From assembly GCF_937871615.1 (NCBI RefSeq), contig NZ_CALMPA010000038.1, forward strand, positions 62,001 through 126,000: a DNA stretch of 64,000 nt, given 5' to 3'. Below the pieces are notes generated by a model. The model worked only from the letters and a program-made list of their open reading frames with translations. It had not been told where the DNA came from and made no database searches. The translations under genes and the position numbers were made by a program. Origin of the DNA: an uncultured Sphingomonas sp. (lineage in GTDB: Bacteria; Pseudomonadota; Alphaproteobacteria; Sphingomonadales; Sphingomonadaceae). This document shows, one piece after another, positions 49,915 to 59,234 of the stretch; position 1 is the stretch's first letter; each line of letters begins with the position of its first letter.

Positions 49915-50296
49915 ACCCAAACCCGCAACTCCGGCCATGGGTGACATCATCGGCAAAACCCGGCAGCGCCTCGAAACGAATGACGATCCAACCGCTCGCC
50001 TCAAAAGCCTGATCGCGTCTACACCGCCGGCGGGTGCCGCGGTCGACCCATCCCCAACCCGGGAACCGCTCCGGCCAACGCCCCCGGCGAATTATTTTCC
50101 GCAGGTCCAAGCCGAAACCGCCGCAATTCCCAAGCGCAAACCAATGCGCGGGCCAGCGCGGACCAAACATATCACTATGCGCCTGTCGCAGCCCGAGCGT
50201 GACCGACTAGTCCTCTGGTGCGAGGCCAGAAACCTCAGCCTACCCGACGGCATCATCGCCTTGCTCGATCTCGCCGAAGGGGAGGGGCCGGTCTGA
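49907..50296 (+). CDS. Small partition partner protein (RHH-like C-terminus)
   Basis: A 129-residue protein coupled to parA by an eight-base overlap. The first 80 residues are Pro/Ala-rich and probably disordered. The C-terminal 45 residues (RTKHITMRLSQPERDRLVLW, then LSLPDGIIALLDLAE) have the strand-helix-helix pattern of ribbon-helix-helix proteins. In type Ib systems such small proteins bind the centromere and stimulate ParA through a flexible N-terminal arm. No sequence family is recognised; the role is inferred from position and shape. Confidence 0.65.
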   Translation: MAEPKPATPAMGDIIGKTRQRLETNDDPTARLKSLIASTPPAGAAVDPSPTREPLRPTPPANYFPQVQAETAAIPKRKPMRGPARTKHITMRLSQPERDRLVLWCEARNLSLPDGIIALLDLAEGEGPV

Positions 50297-50308
50297 CGCC
50301 CAGGATGC

Positions 50309-50333
50309 GTTTATGTGAGTAATTGGGGGCAGG
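50309..50333. repeat. Single inverted iteron copy at the 3' side of repA
   Basis: The reverse complement of this site reads GCCCCC, five spacer bases, then CTCACATAAACG, the same pattern as the iterons upstream of repA at 51494-52089. It lies between the partition operon and the repA stop. Confidence 0.6.
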
Positions 50334-50336
50334 GGC

Positions 50337-51455
50337 CTATGCACGCCCACGTTGCTGCACGAAGGATTTACAAAACCCCTCCCACGACTTGTAAAGTGCA
50401 TCCCCAACCAGGTTATCCAATCGAGACCCCATCGTCTTGCGATACCCGCTCGCAATGAGATCCTTGTCCCAACCACCGCCATAATCCGCAACGATCGTCA
50501 ACAAACGCGTGTCGGGGCAGAAGTGCAGGGAATCGCGGGGAAACGGCTTACGCTCGATAATCTTCGGCCGATCCGCGATCGCGATCGTCTCCACCGTGCC
50601 CTCACGCCGCGCGCGCCGACCAACCCTAGGACGATCCAATTCGCGCGCGGTTTCCTTCTGATCCTCAAGATCCTTGGGGTGAAACATCAGTTTCACGGCC
50701 TCGACCGGCCGACCGCGGCCCGATCCCCGGATTTCCTCCCATTCAACCGTGAAATCCGCCAGTTGATCGATCTCCGCCTTCGACTTCGCCAGCACATCGC
50801 GCCGGAACTCGGCAAAGTTCTTAAAGCTGCCGTCAGGAACTCCAAGCTTCCGCCGCAGTTCATCGACCTTCATTTTGTACACCCGGTTCTGCCGATTGAT
50901 GATCAGACACCCCAGATCGTAAAGGGAGAGAGCATAGCGAGACTGCAGCGCAAGCATCACACCGAGATTGACGCGCGCATAATAGTCCGAACGCTGCAAC
51001 ACCCGCTTGAAATTATCCGAGAACTGAAATTCGACGACGCTCATCCCGTCTTCGGAAATTTCCTCGACACAGCTCGCCAGCAACGCCTGGGACATCACCG
51101 CAGGTTTACCCTTCGACGTCGTCGTCCGAATACGAACAATGACCCGAAGCAATTCATCCATCACGGTCTGAATACGCTCATTACCCTTGTGGGAGCCTCG
51201 AAGCTCCTTCTTCGTAATAACGAACGTCTTGTCTTCATAGGCTTCCGGACCAGCCTTGCGCAGCATCAACGCAAAAGCTTTGCGCGCAGCAGCGCCAAGC
51301 GAGCCGGTCTCGAACTCGGACTCGACCAATTCGCCGGGTTTGCTTACAAAATCGAGATCACGGCGGCGAATCACATCCGCAACGCGCAGCGTCCGGCTCA
51401 GACTCTCCAGCCCTGATGTTACCTCGATTTCCGATATGTCCGAATCGAGCTTCAT
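50337..51455 (-). CDS. repA: Replication initiator protein (Rep_3-like)
   Basis: A 372-residue protein with the character of sphingomonad plasmid initiators. Two winged-helix regions are suggested: residues about 60-190 (SLGAAARKAFALMLRKAGPE, KELRGSHKGNERIQTVMDEL) and about 200-290 (SRYALSLYDLGCLIINRQNR, KMKVDELRRKLGVPDGSFKN FAEF region). It is convergent with the partition operon. Iterons of the origin lie directly upstream of its start, as usual for iteron-controlled plasmids, where the initiator both starts replication and limits its own copy number. Confidence 0.88.
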   Translation of the reverse strand: MKLDSDISEIEVTSGLESLSRTLRVADVIRRRDLDFVSKPGELVESEFETGSLGAAARKAFALMLRKAGPEAYEDKTFVITKKELRGSHKGNERIQTVMDELLRVIVRIRTTTSKGKPAVMSQALLASCVEEISEDGMSVVEFQFSDNFKRVLQRSDYYARVNLGVMLALQSRYALSLYDLGCLIINRQNRVYKMKVDELRRKLGVPDGSFKNFAEFRRDVLAKSKAEIDQLADFTVEWEEIRGSGRGRPVEAVKLMFHPKDLEDQKETARELDRPRVGRRARREGTVETIAIADRPKIIERKPFPRDSLHFCPDTRLLTIVADYGGGWDKDLIASGYRKTMGSRLDNLVGDALYKSWEGFCKSFVQQRGRA

Positions 51456-51493
51456 ATGAGTTGCATACCATCAACGTGTCATAAAGAGAACCC

Positions 51494-52089
51494 GCCCCCG
51501 TTTACTCACATAGACGAACCCCCGCCGCCTCATGAAAGAGGGCAGGGCGCTCTGTCACCAGCCCCCTAGTCCTCACATGAACGCGCCGCGAAACCCGCAG
51601 AAATACACGGGTTTAGGAGCGCCCCCGATTCCTCACATAAACACGATCGGTTGGCCTAGATCATTCAGCTGCCGAAAGACCAAACAATGTGCGCCCCCAG
51701 CGACTCACAATAACGCGGCGCCAAGCTGCTGATCCGAATCGGTTTTCCGGGGCTCCCCCGTCCACTCATATAAACGCCGATCCAAAGGACTGACCGCTTA
51801 CCACTGCAAGCCCAGACGCCCCCGATCACTCATATAAAGAACCGCACGACCGGCGTCAGCCAATCCCGACCGCCACCATCGCCCTCAAAATCGACCCCAA
51901 ATCCAGCACAGTCGGCCAACAAAACGATTCATTGGGCTGAATCAAGCCCTTCCAAAGGCCACTTCATATCGAATCCCGGCCACCCCCAATCGCTCACATT
52001 AACCCCCGGACGCTCATTTAGTTGCCCCCTTCCGCTCGCATTAAAGCCCCCTCGCGCTCACGCTAAAGCCCCCACCGGCTCATATAGAG
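51494..52089. repeat. Iterons of the replication origin (about 12 copies)
   Basis: Direct repeats of 20-24 bases with the pattern GCCCCC-N5-CTCAYATAAA. Copies start near 51494, 51519 (degenerate), 51561, 51621, 51693, 51753, 51818, 51982, 52002, 52023, 52046 and 52068. The first seven are spaced 42-72 bases apart, and the last five are almost head to tail. All point the same way and lie just upstream of repA. They are the likely binding sites of the initiator and define the origin. Confidence 0.88.
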
Positions 52090-52530
52090 GCATATCAACG
52101 CATTGAGTTTCAACGACTAAATGGCCCTGAATCTTAGAATCCTGAATCTATAGAAGCTCCCGCGCTCCGCTTGGGCGTTTTTATAAGATGATTCTTTAAG
52201 AGGGATGCAACCGCGAGGTTCGTTCCAGACACCACCGGCCTGCCCAATCGGACACCGTAACCCACAGCGCATCAAACAACGGCCCTGGCACTTTGATTAT
52301 GCTAGAGGCAGCAAACTGTCGACCATCGCAGCGTACATTGCCTCCACCTCCGTTTGCGACGTAACGCGGCTATCAGGGCTATCAGCTGGCGCTGTCCGCC
52401 ACGGTATTCCTCTCATAACGCGCTTCGAGCGACGTCAAGGTCCAAGTAGGGGAGGGGGGAGGGCGATTCACTGCCCAACGCAGGGTTTGCGACAATCCCT
52501 CACCCCTTACTCTGATGAAAGGCCCCTGCT
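52090..52530. other. Gene-free, partly AT-rich region next to the iterons
   Basis: The first 110 bases are AT-rich for this replicon (around 52090-52200) and contain a doubled CCTGAATCT element near 52131 and 52149; this is where an origin might open. The remainder has no supported gene; a plus-strand frame from 52205 is rejected. Two overlapping GGGGAGGG motifs lie at 52449-52463. Confidence 0.45.
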
Positions 52531-52725
52531 ATGCCGACCACGTCGGAAACCTCCGCCGAGCGCAAACTCAACAGCTTCCAGCGCGCCTGGGAATATGCCT
52601 GCCGTCGGAGCGAGCGGGCCGGCTATCCCCAGACCATCGTACGAACCGGTCTTGTCGAACAGCCATTCCTGGTCACCGCAACCCCAGACAAAAACGCCGA
52701 GATTGCTGCACAGGTCATGCCGTGA
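52531..52725 (+). CDS. Small protein, function unknown
   Basis: A 64-residue protein (MPTTSETSAERKLNSFQRAW, then EYACRRSERAGYPQTIVRTG). A purine-rich GATGAAAGG lies upstream of the ATG. Amino-acid composition looks like a real soluble protein. No motif was recognised. It stands between the origin and the hypothetical gene on the other strand. Confidence 0.45.
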   Translation: MPTTSETSAERKLNSFQRAWEYACRRSERAGYPQTIVRTGLVEQPFLVTATPDKNAEIAAQVMP

Positions 52726-52757
52726 CAAAATACCCCGCCCGGAAACCCTCTATTCTC

Positions 52758-53231
52758 TCAACCAGCTGGCGCCCGAAATGTCCGCCACGATCGACCAAGT
52801 GGAAAAGACGGTGTGAACAGGCCGACCGGGCCATCCGGTTCCGGCGATACATAGGGTGAGATCGGATCGCTCACGGGATGGTGACGGGCTACACTGCCCC
52901 GTGTCTTGAGTATCCCGGCAAGCCAGTCGAGATCGTCGAGCATATGGGACGCACCGCGTCCGGCGAGCGCATAATAGATCGAACGCTGGTAATCATCGCC
53001 TCGCTCTCCCAGAATCCGGCCCAGCTTTCGCCGACCATCTGGATGGCGGGTACCGACAAGATGCACAGCCTCGAGCAGCTCCACCACAGAGTAATACGCG
53101 TCGTTCGCTTCGACACCGATCGACAGCGCCGCAATCGCCCGGCGCTCCGGACGCTGCACATGATCCAGCGACGCATCGACAAGCGTGATGTCGATATCGA
53201 TCCGGCCAGGCAGTTTCTTCGGGCTGCTCAT
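52758..53231 (-). CDS. Conserved-looking protein, function unknown
   Basis: A 157-residue protein starting at ATG 53231 behind AGGAG at seven bases; the open frame to 53282 is not needed. Sequence features: KLPGRIDIDITLVDASLDHV near the start and a helical middle (DDYQRSIYYALAGRGASHML). The tail after residue 120 is Pro-rich. No family was recognised. It lies convergent with the 64-residue gene at 52531. Confidence 0.55.
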   Translation of the reverse strand: MSSPKKLPGRIDIDITLVDASLDHVQRPERRAIAALSIGVEANDAYYSVVELLEAVHLVGTRHPDGRRKLGRILGERGDDYQRSIYYALAGRGASHMLDDLDWLAGILKTRGSVARHHPVSDPISPYVSPEPDGPVGLFTPSFPLGRSWRTFRAPAG

Positions 53232-53420
53232 GTGACATCTCCTAGACAAGCAAAAATAGGAACATATCACGAACAGGGCCAATCGACCAGAGCAACTTCC
53301 TCCAGACCGTTATCAGGCGATACGCCATGTGCTATGCTCCTCACCGAACGCCAGTGGACAGGAGAATGTGCATGCTGACAGGATCAGCGGCATGCCCCCG
53401 ATGTCGCCCTGGATCGTTCC

Positions 53421-54704
53421 ATGTGGCTGGTTGATCGCGGGGGCAGGGGGCACCAACGTATCCCGATCGATCCGATCGTGCGCAACGCGCTCGTGCGATG
53501 GTACGTCGGAAAGGGCAATCACGACGACGAAGAAGCCGGCGTGGTGCTCGTCGAACAGGCTAGGCTCGGCGACATGTGGATCGCTTGCGACTGCCTGGGC
53601 GCGCAAGTCGCTCCGCCGCTGATGACCCCGGCCTATCTCAGCGAAGCGGAAACTTTCTACCTCAGACGTCTGACGGGTCCGGGAAGACCCGAACATCGCC
53701 TCGATTGTCCATTCTTCCATGCCCAGGCCGCTCCCGGACACATGGCGGCTGCCGATCCGGTTCGGCCAGTCGACCGTCTCGATGGCTATTTCTCGGTGCT
53801 GAAGAGGGCTCCGGTTCGTCTCGCGCGCGCACCCGACGACAGCGCGAGCGGACGTATTCGCCAACCACATATCCCGCGGCTTGCCCGGTTGATGTGGCGA
53901 CTACTCGATCTTGCAGGTCGCAACCAGGCCATGCTGTCGCCCAGTGACGAACGGGGCATCGCCAGCGAATTTGCCGCAATCCAGCAGGTCGCCGCTCATA
54001 TCGAAGTTGCCCCAGGCGTCGAGTTGGCGAGGGTGCTATGGACGCACGGTTCGGCCTTCCGGCACCGGCGCGTCTATGCCGGTATTCGCGCGCTTGCTCC
54101 CCGTTGGCCACGCGGACACGCGCCGCAAGGTTTCCTCCTGCTGTTTGCCAACAGCATCGAGGGCAATATCATCCATGCCGCCGGCTGCGATCCGATCGAG
54201 ATCGCGACCCGCATCCAGCACCCATCGATCCATGGCACACCCGTCGCCGGCCCCTATCTGGCACTGATCGTCATCGGCGAGCTGCCGCAGGTGAAAGGCT
54301 ACGCGCCGCTGCGCGCTTACGCCCAGCCCATCTATTCCGGCCAGCGCTTCATACCGGTCGATTCCGATTTCGAACGCACCGTCTTGCGCGATCTCCTGCG
54401 GATCCAGCACCGGCTCGACGAACATTATTACGACAGCGCGATCACCAAGCCCTTGTTCGATATCCAGACACCCGTTGGGAACTGCCGGCCCGACTTCATC
54501 ATCGAAACATACTCTCGTGAAACCGGCGAGAACCGTATCGCCATAGTCGAGGCGATGGGCTTCGACACAGACGCCTACCGCGACGCCAAGGCGATCACGC
54601 ATCCGCGCATGGAAAAGATCGGCCCAGTCATCGATATCAATGACGCTGAACTTCGCAACGGCTTACTGCACGCACGTCTGCTGGATTTGATCACCAGCGG
54701 CTGA
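53421..54704 (+). CDS. DUF1173-like plasmid protein with possible PD-(D/E)xK nuclease end
   Basis: A 427-residue protein. The N-terminal part has a Cys/His cluster (MWIACDCLGAQ and HRLDCPFFHAQA) that could bind a metal. The middle is alpha/beta. The C-terminal part, with VGNCRPDFIIETYSRETGEN and RIAIVEAMGFDTDAYRDAKA, resembles a nuclease core of the PD-(D/E)xK type, but the motif is not certain. ATG 53421 is the first ATG; it has only a weak ribosome-binding site, and a few upstream codons are open. Proteins of this kind recur on sphingomonad plasmids upstream of PRTRC genes. Family naming is tentative. Confidence 0.55.
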   Translation: MWLVDRGGRGHQRIPIDPIVRNALVRWYVGKGNHDDEEAGVVLVEQARLGDMWIACDCLGAQVAPPLMTPAYLSEAETFYLRRLTGPGRPEHRLDCPFFHAQAAPGHMAAADPVRPVDRLDGYFSVLKRAPVRLARAPDDSASGRIRQPHIPRLARLMWRLLDLAGRNQAMLSPSDERGIASEFAAIQQVAAHIEVAPGVELARVLWTHGSAFRHRRVYAGIRALAPRWPRGHAPQGFLLLFANSIEGNIIHAAGCDPIEIATRIQHPSIHGTPVAGPYLALIVIGELPQVKGYAPLRAYAQPIYSGQRFIPVDSDFERTVLRDLLRIQHRLDEHYYDSAITKPLFDIQTPVGNCRPDFIIETYSRETGENRIAIVEAMGFDTDAYRDAKAITHPRMEKIGPVIDINDAELRNGLLHARLLDLITSG

Positions 54705-54875
54705 AGCCGCGGCCTGGCTCGCCATCATTTTTTCCAAACACACGAAAACGACCAACCTGGCCTGAGGCCCGATGGGCCACGAAAGGCAAGGGGGAGGGGA
54801 GCGGAATGGACTCGCCGGAATGAAGGCGCACGGCCGTGAAGGACGGGTCCGCGACATTCCGCAAGGAGACGTGTC

Positions 54876-56516
54876 TTGGACGCACTAGAACCCAGTCCCG
54901 AAATCACCCTGCCGCTTTCCAAAATCGTCAAAGGAGATAATCCGCGCCGCTATTTCGACCGAGCCAAGCATGAGGAACTCGTGGCGTCGATCCGTCGGCG
55001 CGGCGTCTTGCAGCCCATCCTGCTCCGACCAAAGGAAGGGTTCTTCGCTATCGTTGCCGGCGAGCGGCGTTATCGGGCCTCACTCGAGGTTTACGGCCCG
55101 GAAGGCGAAATCCCGGTCGTCATTCGCGACATGACCGATCAGGAAGCCCTCGAAGCGGCAATCGCAGAGAACCACGATCGCGACAACGCATCGGAGACCG
55201 AACAGGCCGATGCCGCCGTGCGCGTCCTTGCCGCATGTCATGGTGACCGCGCGGAAGCCGCAAAGCGTCTGGGATGGTCACGCACCATGTTCGATCGCCG
55301 GCTTGCCCTCGCGGAACTATCCGAACCGGTCAAAACCGCGCTGGATGAACGCCGGATCAAGGTCGGCCATGCCGAACTGCTCGCCGCGGTGCCGAAGGAC
55401 AAGCAGGACAAGGCTCTCGAAACCATCCTTACGGCCCAGCTCGACGTCGCCAAGACACAGGAGCTTCTCAAGCGTGTGACACAGGACCTTGCGTCCGCCT
55501 GTTTTGACAAAAGTGAATGCACCAGGTGCCCCTATAATTCCGCAACCCAGCGCGCGCTCTTCGAGACCCATGTCGACGACGGCTATTGCACCAATGCCGG
55601 ATGCTTCCAGCTCAAGACCGAAGCCGCCGAGGTGATCCGGTTTGAGAAAGAAGCGCAGGCTGAAGCCGCGGCAAGGGCTGCGCTCGCAAGATCGCCTAAT
55701 GATGACGGGGCGCCGCCCGCCGATACGGATACCGATACCGTGCCGTCCGCGACTTCGCAGCATGGGGAAGGGGAGGGCGAGCCACCTTCGGCACAGTCCG
55801 AAGCCAATCCATCGCCGACGCTTGCTCCGGCCACTCCGGTGAAAGCGACGCAAAGCTCCCCGAAGCCCGGTGTGACCGCCAAATCGATCGCCGCACGCAC
55901 GAAGGAATTTCGAGAAGCGACATGGCGAACCGCCCTTGCGCGCGCGCTTGCCGGCAATACCGATCACGCCCGGACGACCATCCTTGTTGCGGCGATGTCG
56001 GGCAGCCTTGCACAGATCAAGGCCGAAACGCTGACATCGCGCGCAGGTTTCCTGGTCGGCGAGACTTTCCCGGATCTCGATTATGCGGAAAAGATCGCTC
56101 AGATCCAGGCGCTGAACGATGCCCGCTCGGCGAACGTCTTGTCCGTCATTGGCGCCGCTTATGCCAAGGACGTCCTCAGCTTCAGCCACGTCGCCGATCT
56201 CGCACGCGTGTTCCAGGTCGATCTGCGCGACAGCTGGCAGGCCGATCAATCCTTTCTCGAGCGGTACACCAAGGACGAACTCAGCTTCATCGCCCAGGAA
56301 TGCGGCCTCGTTGCCCACATCGGCGCGAAGGCTTTCGCCAAGCTTCTCGCCTCCAAGAAGACCGAACTCATCACCGGTATGCTCAACCGCAGTGGGTTCG
56401 ACTGGGCCGGACGACTGCCCGGCGCAATGACTCTCGACAGCATCTATGGCCCGCCGCCGGCCCCAACACCCGTTCCCGAGGAAGCCCCCGCGCGCGTCGC
56501 CGAATTCGTCGCCTGA
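54876..56516 (+). CDS. parB: PRTRC system ParB-family protein
   Basis: A 546-residue ParB-related protein. The N-terminal ParB/Spo0J domain is clear: KIVKGDNPRRYFDRAKHEEL, VASIRRRGVLQPILLR, AIVAGERRYRAS (box II) and AIAENHDRDNASETEQADAA. An HTH region follows (AKRLGWSRTMFDRRLALAEL). A Cys cluster (CFDKSECTRCPYN, CTNAGCFQLK) then resembles the metal-binding part of ParB-like PRTRC proteins. After a Pro-rich linker comes a helical C-terminal domain. The start is TTG 54876, behind AAGGAG at seven bases. It opens the PRTRC cassette (ParB-related, ThiF-related cassette). Confidence 0.92.
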   Translation: MDALEPSPEITLPLSKIVKGDNPRRYFDRAKHEELVASIRRRGVLQPILLRPKEGFFAIVAGERRYRASLEVYGPEGEIPVVIRDMTDQEALEAAIAENHDRDNASETEQADAAVRVLAACHGDRAEAAKRLGWSRTMFDRRLALAELSEPVKTALDERRIKVGHAELLAAVPKDKQDKALETILTAQLDVAKTQELLKRVTQDLASACFDKSECTRCPYNSATQRALFETHVDDGYCTNAGCFQLKTEAAEVIRFEKEAQAEAAARAALARSPNDDGAPPADTDTDTVPSATSQHGEGEGEPPSAQSEANPSPTLAPATPVKATQSSPKPGVTAKSIAARTKEFREATWRTALARALAGNTDHARTTILVAAMSGSLAQIKAETLTSRAGFLVGETFPDLDYAEKIAQIQALNDARSANVLSVIGAAYAKDVLSFSHVADLARVFQVDLRDSWQADQSFLERYTKDELSFIAQECGLVAHIGAKAFAKLLASKKTELITGMLNRSGFDWAGRLPGAMTLDSIYGPPPAPTPVPEEAPARVAEFVA

Positions 56517-56553
56517 TTACCCTCCCGATCCCCACACGAAAGGACTGAACACC

Positions 56554-56982
56554 ATGCTTGTCACAAGCCTGCTGCCGCTGCTCGCCCGCTATTCGCTCAG
56601 CTTCGATCTTGTCGCAGGACCTGACGACACCGTCACCCTGACCATCATCCCCCGCAAGGCTGAAGGCGCCAGCGACACTCTCGACAAAAGCGAGACACGC
56701 CCGATCGCCATTACGGCAAGCGCGACCGAGATCGATGCCGAACTCGCCAGGGGATCCGAAGGAGCACTCGGTCAGCTCATCGCCGCGCGCAAGACGCTCG
56801 CTGACCAGCTGGCAGGACAGCGCGAGGTCGCCGAAGCCGCCAAGACGGCCGCGATCGAAGCAGCGAAGGCGAAATCAGCCTCGACCCCCAAGATCCCGGC
56901 ATCCAGCCCCGCGGCCAAAGCCCCGGCTCCGGCCTCTCCGCCCGCGGACGCGAAAGCGGACGAGCCTGCGAGCCTGTTCTGA
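56554..56982 (+). CDS. PRTRC system protein E
   Basis: A 142-residue protein starting MLVTSLLPLLARYSLSFDLV. The first 90 residues are compact (TVTLTIIPRKAEGASDTLDK, then a helix with LGQLIAARKTLADQLAGQRE); the C-terminal 50 residues are Ala/Pro/Lys-rich and likely disordered, ending EPASLF. This matches PRTRC protein E in size, start and place after the ParB gene. Its molecular function is unknown. Confidence 0.82.
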   Translation: MLVTSLLPLLARYSLSFDLVAGPDDTVTLTIIPRKAEGASDTLDKSETRPIAITASATEIDAELARGSEGALGQLIAARKTLADQLAGQREVAEAAKTAAIEAAKAKSASTPKIPASSPAAKAPAPASPPADAKADEPASLF

Positions 56983-57025
56983 TCCCTCACCATCCGTTTC
57001 GACAACCAGCAGTCAGGAGACCCTA

Positions 57026-57232
57026 ATGCAGATCAATCATCTCGAACGCGCCTACCGCTACGATGGCATTGACCTCCCCGTGCCTCCGCACCTCGCGGCC
57101 GAGCCGAACGCCCTGCGCACCTACCATGCGACACTCTATCCCGCGATTATCAACGCAGAGATCGTCGATGCCGGCGTGGTCGGAGGCGTCCATGTCACCG
57201 AATATCGCCGCGCCGTCGGGACAAAGGGCTGA
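57026..57232 (+). CDS. PRTRC system protein C (small, proposed ubiquitin-like)
   Basis: A 68-residue protein starting at ATG 57026 behind AGGAGA. Sequence MQINHLERAYRYDGIDLPVP with a C-terminal VGGVHVTEYRRAVGTKG. Members of this family have been proposed to have a beta-grasp fold and to act as ubiquitin-like modifiers in PRTRC cassettes. The C-terminus here is TKG, not the double Gly of classic modifiers. Assignment is from size, place and sequence style. Confidence 0.8.
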   Translation: MQINHLERAYRYDGIDLPVPPHLAAEPNALRTYHATLYPAIINAEIVDAGVVGGVHVTEYRRAVGTKG

Positions 57233-57234
57233 GT

Positions 57235-57459
57235 ATGGCGCGCCGCAAGCCCGCACCCATACCGCCCGCGCCCCGCAAATCCCTGCTCGAATGGATCGAA
57301 TGCGATGACGGCAATCCTCCTGGAACCCAGCTCCCCGCCTGCAGCATCAAGGCCCAGACCCTCCATGCGCGGGTCGCCACCAATCCAGCCCTGGCCGGGC
57401 ATGGTATCTCCGAACCGATCCCCGCCCCCACGGGACTTGCACTCCCGCCGCTCGGCTAA
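57235..57459 (+). CDS. Small PRTRC-associated protein, function unknown
   Basis: A 74-residue protein directly after PRTRC C (two bases apart), MARRKPAPIPPAPRKSLLEW. It is Pro/Ala-rich with one Cys (LPACSIKA). A short gene in this position is common in PRTRC cassettes, but no function is known. The frame from 57305 that covers its second half in another phase belongs to the N-terminal overrun of the next gene. Confidence 0.55.
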   Translation: MARRKPAPIPPAPRKSLLEWIECDDGNPPGTQLPACSIKAQTLHARVATNPALAGHGISEPIPAPTGLALPPLG

Positions 57460-57481
57460 TCTTGTCGGGCGGTCACCCGCG

Positions 57482-58399
57482 GTGTCGAACAATATCCCCG
57501 TCCTGTTCGATGGACCGCTGGCGCCGCACCACAAGCTGATCGGTCAATGGGTCGCGGCGCGCACTGCGGAGACGCAAAGCTTCACGCGTCCGGAAGCGCG
57601 CCGCCATATCGAACGGGTCTTCAGCAAGGCGGTTCACGAAATCCTCGGCCCCGTCGACATGGTCGAGCTACGCACGGTTGTTCTTCACGGTGACGATCAC
57701 GGACCGCCTGCAATCGCAGTCGTCTGCGATAGCCTGGGCCAGATTGACCTTGGCTGGATCGAAACCGGTGATGCCCCGATCCGTTGGCGCGCCACTGTCT
57801 ACAAGGCGCTTGGGCAGACGCTGGGCCGCGCTCTTCCGATCTTCGGATACGACGACCTCTTCGAAGAAGTCTCGATGTACTATTGGGAAGGCGAGACCGA
57901 CGATGAAGCCGCCCGCCAGAGCATGATCGACATGTACGGCGCCGACGAAATCGAAAACAGCGAGATGACATTGCCGTCGACGATGAACGCGCGGCGCCCC
58001 GAATGGATGATCGCGGACAATGCCGCGCGGCCCTCACGTCTCCCGGCACGCTTGCGCCAGCTCCTCGCCGAACTTCACGACGCCCATGCAGCGCTCGGCA
58101 AATGCGATCCGAAACGCAGCGCCTGGCATTTCGACTTCGAGACGGTCTGCGAATATGTCCCCGGCATCGAGGAATGCGCAACCCTGCCGCCGCTGACCCT
58201 CGTACCCTTCGACCAGTTCGCGCGAGAACTCGACGATATCGGCCGCCATGGCATGGAAATGGGCTTCATGGACTTTTGCGGCCTGTGCCCTCTGCCGGAC
58301 GCCAAGCGTATCGACGACTGGTTCGCCACTTTGCGCGCCGGCGCGCGCTTCCTCGACTGCGCCCAGGCCCTGCTCAAATACGACCCGACAAGAAGGTGA
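57482..58399 (+). CDS. PRTRC system protein F
   Basis: A 305-residue protein beginning at GTG 57482 (SNNIPVLFDGPLAPHHKLIG); the open frame to 57305 overlaps the preceding gene and is rejected. Features: HHKLIGQWVAARTAETQSFT, a central acidic EEVSMYYWEGETDDEAARQS, and a Cys-containing end (MDFCGLCPLPDAKRIDDWFA). The order and length agree with PRTRC protein F. The start codon has a weak ribosome-binding site. Function unknown. Confidence 0.82.
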   Translation: MSNNIPVLFDGPLAPHHKLIGQWVAARTAETQSFTRPEARRHIERVFSKAVHEILGPVDMVELRTVVLHGDDHGPPAIAVVCDSLGQIDLGWIETGDAPIRWRATVYKALGQTLGRALPIFGYDDLFEEVSMYYWEGETDDEAARQSMIDMYGADEIENSEMTLPSTMNARRPEWMIADNAARPSRLPARLRQLLAELHDAHAALGKCDPKRSAWHFDFETVCEYVPGIEECATLPPLTLVPFDQFARELDDIGRHGMEMGFMDFCGLCPLPDAKRIDDWFATLRAGARFLDCAQALLKYDPTRR

Positions 58400-58406
58400 G
58401 ACTTTC

Positions 58407-59234
58407 ATGTCCGATTATTCGACCCATTTCGAAGCCGTTGACGGCCGTCTCGTCCTGGCCAACGCGATCCTGCTCTACCGCAGCGATACACGGGGATTGT
58501 CCCGTTCCTCTGGCGATGACAGCTTCGCCTTCGCCAGCATGCACCCGGTCACGCTCGACAGCGAGGATCGCCCCACTATCGAAGCGGGAACACCGCTGAC
58601 CCGCGCGCATCTGCGCCAGTGGACCGAGGCACTCGGCCGCACCGCCATCCCCCATATCCTCCCCGAGAATGTGCTTGTCTCGAACCCTGACGTCCTCGTC
58701 TGGTGGGTGGCCGAGCAGGTACGTCCTGCCTATTTCGCCTTATCCTCCCCACCGGACGACCTGCGGGTACTTGGCGCACGGACCATCGTCCCCGTTCCCT
58801 ATCCGGCACACCTCTTCGTCGCCACCCGGTCAGGCCTCGGAATCTTCGCCCTGCCGGCCAACCAAAGGCCCACGGCGGATACCAGGCTGCTGCATTCGCC
58901 GATCCTCAACGTCTTTGTCGAAGGACATTTGTGCTGGGGTAACATCGCGCGGCCCAAACAACTCTCTCCCGCCGCCATCCCCGAGTTCGAGCGCGCCGTG
59001 TTCGACAGCTGGTCCACCCATCCCAATCCCGGTCAGGAGTTTACGGTGAAGGGGAAGGGCGGTCTGATCGCGCTTTGGGACGATCTCGCCGCACGTCGGG
59101 CACGCCGGTTTCCGGTGAGCCGCCTCAAGCCGTTCATCGCCGGCGCCCGCCGAAGGACCGGACAAAAGCAGCGCGCCAACCCAGGCGATCCGTTCACCCT
59201 CGAGCGCCTGATCGCCGCAATCGCAAGGAAATGA
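58407..59234 (+). CDS. PRTRC system protein B (E2-like)
   Basis: A 275-residue protein starting at ATG 58407 behind AGAAGGTGAG. It contains LLHSPILNVFVEGHLCWGNI near residue 190; a Cys in this position is consistent with proposals that PRTRC B proteins have an E2-like (ubiquitin-conjugating) fold. Other conserved-looking parts are VLVWWVAEQVRPAYFALSSP and AVFDSWSTHPNPGQEF. It ends with an ATGA overlap into PRTRC A. Confidence 0.83.
   Translation: MSDYSTHFEAVDGRLVLANAILLYRSDTRGLSRSSGDDSFAFASMHPVTLDSEDRPTIEAGTPLTRAHLRQWTEALGRTAIPHILPENVLVSNPDVLVWWVAEQVRPAYFALSSPPDDLRVLGARTIVPVPYPAHLFVATRSGLGIFALPANQRPTADTRLLHSPILNVFVEGHLCWGNIARPKQLSPAAIPEFERAVFDSWSTHPNPGQEFTVKGKGGLIALWDDLAARRARRFPVSRLKPFIAGARRRTGQKQRANPGDPFTLERLIAAIARK

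Noticed and set aside
51494-52089. CRISPR array
   Set aside because: The repeats are 20-24 bases, degenerate and irregularly spaced, no cas gene is present, and they lie upstream of repA; they are iterons.
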